This document shows positions 57,230-64,000 of a DNA stretch of 64,000 nucleotides, one piece after another. The translations under genes and the position numbers were made by a program. Position 1 is the first letter of the stretch. The number at the start of each line of letters is the position of its first letter. Location: the NCBI GenBank assembly GCA_963969595.1, contig OZ018411.1, positions 26,596,545 to 26,660,544 of the forward strand. The letters run 5' to 3'. This stretch comes from Neckera pumila. Taxonomy: Eukaryota > Streptophyta > Bryopsida > Hypnales > Neckeraceae. The notes below the pieces were generated by a model. It was not told the origin of the DNA and ran no database searches. It saw only the letters and a list, made by a program, of their open reading frames with translations.

Positions 57230-58197
57230 CTTTTAAAAGGTGAGACTCAAAACATTATTTAATAGCTTGGCGAGCCGCGTTCAAGAGTCTCCATTTGCCC
57301 GTGCCTTTCTTTATTTTTGGCCGTGGCCGGGCATGTTTTTTCACTTGTTGTGCGTGCCGTGGGACAATTTCCAAGCCACGGCCCGCTCATTGCCCATGTT
57401 GAGTGCCTTGGGCGAGTTGCTGTGGGATTGCTCTAAAGCTTTGGCACTATTCGGCGGCCTTGGTGTCTACAGATCATTCCTCTTTCCTCATGGCGCAACT
57501 CTTGCACCATTGAATATCTCCGTGAGACCTCTGAATCTCTGATATCGGCTCTGCTACTGATTTCCCTGGATTGAAGAATCCCAAGTTCACCACAACTGCC
57601 TGGTGCTGCCTACGGCGTAACGTATGTGGAACTCGTGAGCTGCAGGCCAGGTGGCTTGACCTTGAAGCTTGCCTTGCGCTTAAGTTAGTGTTTCTTGTGG
57701 GGAAGCGTGATCGACGACGCTGAGACCACGCGTCTACCACGCCACTTCACTTCGTCACGGCAGGCCGGCAGGCCGGCGCAAGCCCCAGTAAGTTAAAGCA
57801 AGTTAATATTGACCTTGCGCCTTCCAACCAACAAGACATGTTTCCAAAAAAACAAAAACAACAACAAGACATGCCGGCATGCCGAGTGGAGTGCGGACAA
57901 AGGAATCCATGAATCAGGCCGTTAGGTACCTGTCCTGTAGTTGAAAGTTGAAACGCAGTGGAGGAGTGGGAGGAGTGTGGGAGGACAAACTGGAATGCTG
58001 TTAAACTCCGGCCCAGTTAAGTTAGTTGAAAGCTAGTTGGACTCGCAATGTTCTGGGAAAGCTCGAATCGCCTACTTGGTCAAAGGAACCGACAATCCAT
58101 GGGAACTGGGCGTTGCTGCAATGGCAGATTTAGTTAACTTAGGGCATCCGTCGCCACCGCAGACTCTCATCAAGGAGGGGCGCCAAGTGGGGTTTTG
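57230..58197. other. GC-richer segment without a recognised gene
   Basis: Composition resembles 900-1900 and the C2orf69-like locus. Frames on both strands (57240-57542 plus, 57474-57740 minus) overlap and lack known motifs. A GGCAGGCCGGCAGGCCGGC short repeat lies near 57759-57778. It may be an exon or promoter of an unidentified gene. Confidence 0.25.
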
Positions 58198-58563
58198 GAA
58201 TTGTGTTGGAAATAGAATTTCAGACCTCATTTAGGTTTAGTAGAGTAACTTTTTCCAAAAAAATTTGAATTCATAAAAGTTGGTGAATCAAGATAAATTT
58301 CACCTCCAAAAATCTGTTTGTGATTTTGAGACTCCAATCAATAGTTGTGGACAAATTTCAGAGGAGGGTTAGAAGGGAATTTTTTTCAAACCTTCTCTCT
58401 GAAAGTTGTTCATAATTTTTGATTGGAGTCTTGAAATCACAAACGGATTTTTGGAGATGAAATTTCACTAGATTCAACAACTTTTCTTAGTTCAAAGTTT
58501 TTTGGAAAAAGTTAATCTACTATGCCTAAATGAGGTCTGAAATCCTACTTTTAACACAATTCC
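58198..58563. repeat. Large palindrome / fold-back element (366 bp)
   Basis: The left arm begins GGAATTGTGTT and the right arm ends AACACAATTCC. Along the arms (about 180 bp each), segments such as CAGACCTCATTTAGG and CCTAAATGAGGTCTG pair in order, to a centre near 58380. Diverged relatives are at 5515-6270 and 11480-11760. Non-coding. Confidence 0.85.
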
Positions 58564-59027
58564 TTACTTTTTAATAAACTTTGAGTGGTGGAGCTCCTAC
58601 TACATCTAATTTACTTATCCCACATTGTTTGTTCTACAGCCTACCACCCCATGTGTATATAGTGAGCTACTCTTCTCACTTGGAACTCAACAAAAGTTGG
58701 AAATACTTTCGTTCCAATTTTGATAGATGCAAGTAAAGGAATCGTTCTTGTAGTCAAAAGTATTTTTTTCCTTTTTTTTTCATACAAATGAAGGGAATTT
58801 TATAGCAATTAATAACAATTGAGTGCTAGTTGGGGTCGTCAGTACCTTGTAGTCACGGGAAAATTGGAGTCAAACCCCATAGCGAGGCATGTTGGGGACT
58901 CGTCCGCTCTTCAAAACTTGAAGTAGTTGGGCATTTTTGGTGAGTCCGCGTGCCTGGGGTGGGGGAAAATACTTGTCTTGACGTGCCAAATCACCCTGTT
59001 CGTGCCACTTGAAGATCTGCGCTGGCA
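58564..59027. other. Flank of the palindrome, no gene
   Basis: 58570-58680 is shared with the flank of the related repeats at 6150-6240 and 11490-11560, so the repeat unit is larger than the palindrome. The rest is unique, including a TTGGGGACTCGTCC phrase. No frame of note. Confidence 0.35.
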
Positions 59028-59099
59028 CACTGTAAACGTTCTGCACCAATGATCTTCTAAAAGATTAGAAGATCAATGGTGCAGAACGTTTACAATGTG
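59028..59099. ncRNA. Long near-perfect hairpin, candidate small-RNA precursor or mini-MITE
   Basis: The left arm is TGTAAACGTTCTGCACCA then ATGATCTTCTAA. The right arm is TTAGAAGATCAATGGTGCAG then AACGTTTACA. The stem has about 33 pairs with one or two mismatches or bulges and a loop of about 4 bases. The size and stem quality would suit a plant small-RNA precursor. It could equally be a minimal fold-back element. Expression is unknown. Confidence 0.4.
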
Positions 59100-60347
59100 G
59101 CTTCACCGTGTTGATGTGGGACAAGTGCTCGGTGGATAGAAAAAACAACTAAAAGACAAGAACAGTTCCATCAATGATTGGTAAGCGAGAAGGAAGAGTG
59201 TTAGTTCTTGTATCCCACACTGGAGAAGGAACATAAAAGTGCTTTCTATATTTTGGTATTGTTGATTGCACCCACCCACTGATACATGTAAGTTGGCCCT
59301 TAGTATTCAATCATCTGCAAATTGAGAAGCACTGGATGTAACTGCTCATTTGCAGTTCGATTACTGACTTAACCAAATTTAAAGCCTCTAAAAGAAGAAA
59401 TGAAATTTTGTTTCATTTGTGTAAAAAAAAAGAGAAAAAAAAAGAAGCCTCTGAAAGAAGGTTGAAGGAGGACGGAAAGTGAGTAATTAATTGCATCTAA
59501 TTGCAATACCTATTTAACTCATGCTTATTGAATTAACCAAACCTTGTAGAAAAGATAAAAGAAATTTTGGATCTTTGCATCAAGAAGTGTGTAATAGTTG
59601 CAAGAGGAGAAGCAAAATTGTTAGTCAATATCTTTTTTAGAAGAAGCAAGTTTTTGATTTTGGTAAACTATTTTTGACAGTGACCTTGAACTTTTGGATT
59701 GCTATTAGTTTGGCAACAAGGCTAATCTACTCTTAAAGTGTAGTTTCTTCCTATTCAAATAGAAATTAAAGCATTATGGAATTTAATGAAGGCAATTTTG
59801 ACACTAGAAAGCTTAAACAATAATTTTCATTTCAAATACAATATAGAAGTCTGACCTAAGAGCATGCCCTACCAATCGCATTATAAAATTGTGATATAAA
59901 ATTTCTATGATGAGGGATTTGCAGTTTTTTATTTCCCTATCGTCCTCCCTCCGCTCTTAATCCTTGCAAAGAATTAACCTTGTACTTGCAAAATGCAAGC
60001 TCTTTTGAAGGAAAGCTGGCCTTGCACCCATGGAGTGCAATTATGGAAAAAAAAGAAAAATTGAAAATTTGAAATGTGACGTGGTTGCATTGCTGTCACG
60101 TTAGATTGATTTTTTTTTAAGATATTTTTTTCAAAAAACAAACAAAAAGAACAATAATTTTTTTTTCTTCAATTAATTGCACCCCGCAAGTGCTGAAAAT
60201 CATGCACTGACAGTCTTATTGAGGCCTGAATTTTTTTGTAATGATTATAATTTTTTATGCACAAGCTTTCTTCAAGCTTATTTTAACAAACTTCTAGTGA
60301 TTAACTACTTGGTTACAAAGATCTAATTGCCAAAGAAGACAAATTAG
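59100..60347. other. Intergenic sequence, no gene
   Basis: AT-rich. A diverged family E-like right end ('gaggcctgaatttttttgtaatg') lies at about 60221-60244. No open frame of note. Confidence 0.35.
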
Positions 60348-60550
60348 TGGCGCAAGAATCCAAAATTCTGAATAAAAAGTTGTATTATTTATTTATTTTA
60401 ATCTTAAGAAAATATTAAAAAATAAAAAATAAAAAAATGCAGAAATTGACTGCTCACCAAGAGCAATTTCAAAGTTAACAGGCCATGCAAAGAATAGTAT
60501 GGCATGTCAACTTCGGACAGCCCTTAAAGGGGTTGAATTTTTCTCTAATG
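60348..60550 (-). mobile_element. Partial family E repeat (inverted)
   Basis: The end CTCTAATG at 60543-60550 and the GCCATGCAAAGAATAGTATGGC stem (about 60482-60503) match the left half of family E in reverse. The other half is missing. Confidence 0.7.
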
Positions 60551-61200
60551 TTAGCTTAAATTTTTGCGCAATAGATTTTGATCTTTAAATCTTTATGGTG
60601 GAGAATTATGTTGAAAATCTAGGAAAAGAAAACTTTAAGAAAACTTTAGTTTTCATAATTTAAAAAATTGTTAAGTAGAAATAGGTATGAGACAGAAGGA
60701 AAATCTAAATTATTACTATCTCTAAAGCAAAATTAAAATGCACTAATACCAATGGTGAGATTGTCCTAGTAAGCAAACTAAACCATGTGGAACTTTTTTT
60801 TTTGAAAAATTGTAAAAATTGCATATTCTATAAGTTATTTTTTGAAGAAGATGTTTAAATTGCCTGAAAAACAAGATTGTCAATAACTTTTTTGTAACAA
60901 ATACAAATGGAATGAATCAAAGCTTTGCATGTAGACAAAAATACAATCTATGAGTTTGTTTGTTTTTTTCTTTAAATTCAAATTTTTGAATATTTTTTCT
61001 GTTGCTTCTTCCTTCTCTCCCCCCCCCCCCCCCCCCTTCTCCACTGATTTGAGCATAGCTTTTGTTCCCAGGCATTGATTGAAAAAATGTATATTCCCTC
61101 AAAGCTAATCAATTTTTCTATCTTCCAAAAAAAATTCAAAAAATTAGGACAAATTTCAACCTGTAGGTACCTACCTAAAATTCCCATTTGTCCCCTCCCC
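60551..61200 (+). mobile_element. Diverged family A element without clear TTAA ends
   Basis: Colinear with the middle and right of family A ('gagaattnngttgagaatcta', 'gttaagtagaantaggtangagacagaagg', 'ggtacctncc...cccatttgtcccc'). A run of 18 C residues (61019-61036) replaces the usual short segment. Both termini are eroded. Open frames across the C run are not accepted. Confidence 0.65.
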
Positions 61201-61446
61201 TCCCCCCTCCTTCTCAAAGAATCAACTTCCTTAGGTGTGGTTATCTTAGGTGCTATTTGCATACTTGTACTAGACTACAGGTGGAGTTCAAGGCACCAAT
61301 CTGTAAGGTCGGGTTCATGCCACATTATGCTTCAAGATGTGCACTAGTTTACCAAATAAAATATCCAATTTTCTACTAATGTTTGGAAGTGAGTGGCATC
61401 AAACAACAAATGAATGAGTTGAAACAAGGAGACAAGTCTTGAATTA
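61201..61446. other. Spacer ending in a tandem-repeat unit
   Basis: No gene. The last 30 bp (61415-61446) are one unit of the 29-bp repeat that continues after the next element. Confidence 0.4.
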
Positions 61447-61872
61447 GAGCCGGTTTCCATTGGAGTATGGGAGGTCCAGGACCTAGAGGGCATGGCGCTT
61501 GCCATTGAAACTTGAGTTCCAGGCTCCCCTTTGATTGGACGTCCAGCCCTCCAGTCCTTGCAAGTCGGCTTTGTAGACCTAGAGGGCCTGGCCCCTGGCC
61601 TGGAGGTGCTTTATTAAAGATAAAAACAAATTCATTTATCACACAAGTCAGGTTAAGACCTGGTAATTTCTAATTTGGAACTGGCAATTGCGCCATTTTG
61701 GGTGGCGAGTGCGACACGTATTACCAATCAATACACTTTTGTAAGTTAGTGTGGTGTCTGAGCTCTGTTACACAACCTAATGGAAACATCCTGGATGGCA
61801 ACCTGGATGCTCCGGCTCCTGGATGCTCCCTTTCGATTCCTGGAGGTCCAGGCCCTCAATGGAGACCAGCCC
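61447..61872. mobile_element. PIF/Harbinger-like non-autonomous element with TTA duplication (426 bp)
   Basis: The left end is GAGCCGGTTTCCATTGGAG and the right end CAATGGAGACCAGCCC. The inverted ends match at most positions. TTA flanks both sides (61444-61446 and 61873-61875). Adjacent tandem units show the unoccupied site CTTGAATTAGATGAG (61926-61940). A second, GC-rich inverted segment (GGTCCAGGACCTAGAGG near the left, GGAGGTCCAGGCCC near the right) follows inward. Non-coding. A TTA duplication and these ends suit the PIF/Harbinger group, but the assignment is tentative. Confidence 0.65.
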
Positions 61873-61875
61873 TTA

Positions 61876-61955
61876 GATGAGACAAGGAGACAAATCTTGA
61901 ATTAAATGAGACAAGGAGACAAATCTTGAATTAGATGAGACAAGGAGACAAGAGA
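61876..61955. repeat. 29-bp tandem repeat, two and two-thirds units
   Basis: Unit GATGAGACAAGGAGACAAAT plus CTTGAATTA, at 61876, 61905 and 61934 (the last truncated), with a further unit left of the mobile element at 61415-61446. Confidence 0.85.
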
Positions 61956-63003
61956 AGGATAATTTTACATAATTATAGTAAATTGGGTTGATGGTGAGAA
62001 GGAGAGTTGGCTTGCTAAGCCTAAATTCAAGGAAAGTAGAGAAAGGAAGGGACTTGATCTCCATAACCAAAATCAGGTTGGTGATTACTCCATGGCGAAA
62101 CTCCTAAGCTTAGGCCCTGGCTAGATATGGGTTAGGGTCCAAGGCTCCAAGTATACGAACAGCCCCTTTAACCTGCCCAGTTCCCACAGTCTGACACTCT
62201 GTCTGCTCCACCATCCATTTGGTCGCACGAGTTAGAGACTTCGGACACAAAGTGTGCCGGAGCAGCGCCCGAGGTTGCTTCCCTGTTGCCCCAGAAACAA
62301 GCAACCGACGTGCACAGAAATCCACATTTTCCAGGAAAGATCGAACCAGACGGACAGCAGGATCGTGCGTAGGCGTGGCCTATATTCAGCCTGTGATGTA
62401 CGTGGAAGATCTACGGCCAAATCGGAGTTCCCTAAGGGGATTCATGCTAAATTTATGACGGGTATCTAACTTATGATGTCACAATAGCAAACCGGAAGGA
62501 AAATGCGGCCTGCAATTGCAACAGGGTCCGTGCATCACTATGGTGTAGTTTGCACAGTAAGGAGCAAGCTCTCGGGTCTCCAGTTCAAAACCGATCGAAT
62601 TTTCAGACGTGGATAAGTTAAGTGCTGGAATGAAATCCATCTGGGCGCGGAGTCTCACCCAGGATTTGACCCCATCAACTCACCGAATCGATCAGTGCAC
62701 AATCAACAGCAGAAAGAGGAAGACTGTTGCGTGTATGATACGTGGGAAAGGAAAAAAAGAACATTTCTCAATATAGTGGCGGAGTTTCCGTCTTCAATGG
62801 AATTGGACGTCTGAGGTCTTACTGTATTAGTTTCTTGAAACATATTTCCCTGCATGGTAGAAGCTGGAAACAATTTCGTTATACTCATGAAATTGGCACT
62901 TTTTCAAGGCAGCTTGAAATTTTGATCCCAGCATGCATGGCAATCAATAATCAGATTCGCACCATTATATATACTACGGTGGACAATCCGTACCGCAACG
63001 AAC
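61956..63003. other. Intergenic sequence with GC-richer part, no gene recognised
   Basis: Overlapping frames on both strands at 62110-62470 have no known motif. The plus frame 62742-63056 runs into the hairpin at 63004. No assignment. Confidence 0.3.
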
Positions 63004-63164
63004 ATTCAATCACAAGAGATTTTTTTGCGTTTCCCTCTCTCACTTCCCCAGTGTAATCGGTAATTCCTGTAATTTTTCCCTGTGTCACAATCCAAAAGTC
63101 ACATGAATTACCGATTACACAGGGGAAAGTGAGAGAGGGAAACGCAAAAATGTCTCTTGTGAAT
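63004..63164. ncRNA. Long hairpin with about 60-bp arms, candidate small-RNA source
   Basis: The left arm contains TTTGCGTTTCCCTCTCTCAC and TGTAATCGGTAATTC. The right arm contains GAATTACCGATTACA and GTGAGAGAGGGAAACGCAAA. Pairing extends from ATTCA at about 63004 to TGAAT at about 63164 with few mismatches, enclosing a loop of roughly 30-40 bases. Fold-back element or MIRNA-type precursor cannot be told apart from sequence alone. Confidence 0.45.
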
Positions 63165-63489
63165 CTAAAGTCGGATCTAATCTGAGGTAACGGGACCATT
63201 CGAACTTCCGAACAATGCTTAGTGCTGCAACATTACACCAAAAGCACTGACCTCAATTCAAATGAAACCCTACAAATTGTATGCACTTCAAAATCTGGAA
63301 AATGTTCTCCAGAGTTGTGGGTACTGTATTGCATTTTTCAGAGCCGAACTAAATCATTCATCAGTTACTTCACGAAAGTTGAAAAAGTTCAGTATTTTAT
63401 GTAGTACCACTTGAGACCTCTCAATCAAAAATTTATGGAACAATTGTGAATATCTGAATCAATAAGGTGCTGCCATAGTGATCACCTTC

Positions 63490-63700
63490 ATCAATGGGCT
63501 CCCGCCAAGCGGGACATCACTCTCGGTGCTTGTCAATGAACCGTGCATTGATCAGGAACATCTGCTTCGCAATGTGGACTGGATTAAGCAACCCTCGTAG
63601 AAGAGCACCTTCACGTCTTTACACGATCTACAGAGGCAACCATCGATTCTCATCGGCAATCACCAGAACTTCAGGAAAGGGTGCGGATTGAACAACAATT
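63490..63700 (-). other. Possible coding remnant
   Basis: The minus strand reads HPFPEVLVIADENRWLPL, a stop, then REGALLRGLLNPVHIAKQ and MFLINARFIDKHRE in one frame. Two stops interrupt it, so it is either exonic with small introns or a decayed fragment. The family is unrecognised. An overlapping plus frame (63494-63691) is not supported. Confidence 0.25.
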
Positions 63701-64000
63701 ACTTAGAATTTGGTGCGAAGCTTTTACATGCGTGTTTTTGCTGCTTGAGGTTTTGTTAACAACTAGGTTCAGACACATGAAAAATGGGTATTTTCATGGG
63801 GGAGATGCCATGAAAAATTCTATTTTTCATGTCATATTCATGAATTATGAGAATTGTTTGACAAATTCAGGTCATGAAAGCAGAGTTTCTTTTGATGAAA
63901 TATGGAAACTTTTCCATCATGAAATCAATTAAAGAGCTCTAGAAAACGTTCTTTCGACATGAAAATTCCATGAATTCTACACATGAGTTCATTTTTTCTA
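63701..64000. other. AT-rich right edge, no gene
   Basis: Short inverted motifs built on CATGAAAA/TTTTCATG repeat at 63776-63832. The open frame 63681-63932 is unrecognised and runs through these motifs. Confidence 0.3.

Noticed and set aside
57240..57740. Gene in the GC-richer segment at 57-58 kb
   Set aside because: Frames on opposite strands overlap, no domain is recognisable and no consistent splice structure was found.
58570..58940. Possible LTR with a primer-binding-site-like TTGGGGACTCGTCC phrase
   Set aside because: No second LTR copy, no polypurine tract and no retroelement coding sequence were found. The resemblance is to a short phrase only.
62560..62700. tRNA-like TTCAAA/GGATTTGACC phrases
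   Set aside because: No cloverleaf could be formed, with no matching acceptor or anticodon stem around them.

Overview
The window is nuclear DNA from a plant, mostly AT-rich repeats with a few genes. A plant (Viridiplantae) origin rests on three things: a B3 DNA-binding domain, a family known only from green plants, at 39.7-40.2 kb; frame-consistent GT-AG introns in every recognisable gene; and one Stowaway-like terminus at 25.54 kb. The species cannot be fixed. A piggyBac transposase gene with a plant-like C-terminal zinc-ribbon, together with many piggyBac-type elements, would be unusual for a flowering plant, so a non-seed plant is my guess. No prokaryotic organisation, tRNA, rRNA or CRISPR array was found.

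Genes: (1) an apparently intact four-exon minus-strand gene (12935-15707) for a homologue of the mitochondrial protein C2orf69, in a GC-richer island at 12.9-17.0 kb; (2) a plus-strand B3-domain gene or fragment (about 39678-40221) between two copies of one hairpin-ended repeat; (3) a large decayed minus-strand piggyBac transposase locus (42121 to about 48930) with in-frame stops and a third catalytic Asp replaced by Glu. A few unassigned open frames (10844-11338, 19882-20319, 44950-45220, 63490-63700) may be gene remnants.

Repeats dominate. The clearest system is a group of non-autonomous elements flanked by TTAA, with ends reading CCCCTAAAGG...CCTTTAGGGG, in size classes of about 230, 420, 636 and 905-931 bp. 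They sit at 8.5-10.8, 17.1-17.3, 18.2-18.6, 21.5-22.5, 24.4-25.0, 30.3-32.2, 34.5-35.4 and 50.6-51.5 kb, with broken copies elsewhere. Several insertions can be compared with an unoccupied paralogous site inside this same window, which shows directly that they insert at TTAA and duplicate it, the hallmark of the piggyBac superfamily. The dead transposase at 42-49 kb is the natural candidate relative of their driver.

Other repeats include a 235-bp satellite (1-870), a tandem duplication of about 2.6 kb (17757-23905) whose two copies differ by TTAA insertions, satellite-like arrays at 27.2-28.2 and 50.2-53.1 kb, dispersed hairpin-ended elements with TTA/ATT microsatellites, a PIF/Harbinger-like element with a TTA duplication (61.4-61.9 kb), a 366-bp palindrome (58.2 kb) and two long hairpins (59.03 and 63.0 kb) that could yield small RNAs. 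Family names A, B1, B2, C, E, F, G, H and I are my own labels. All repeat boundaries were read by eye.
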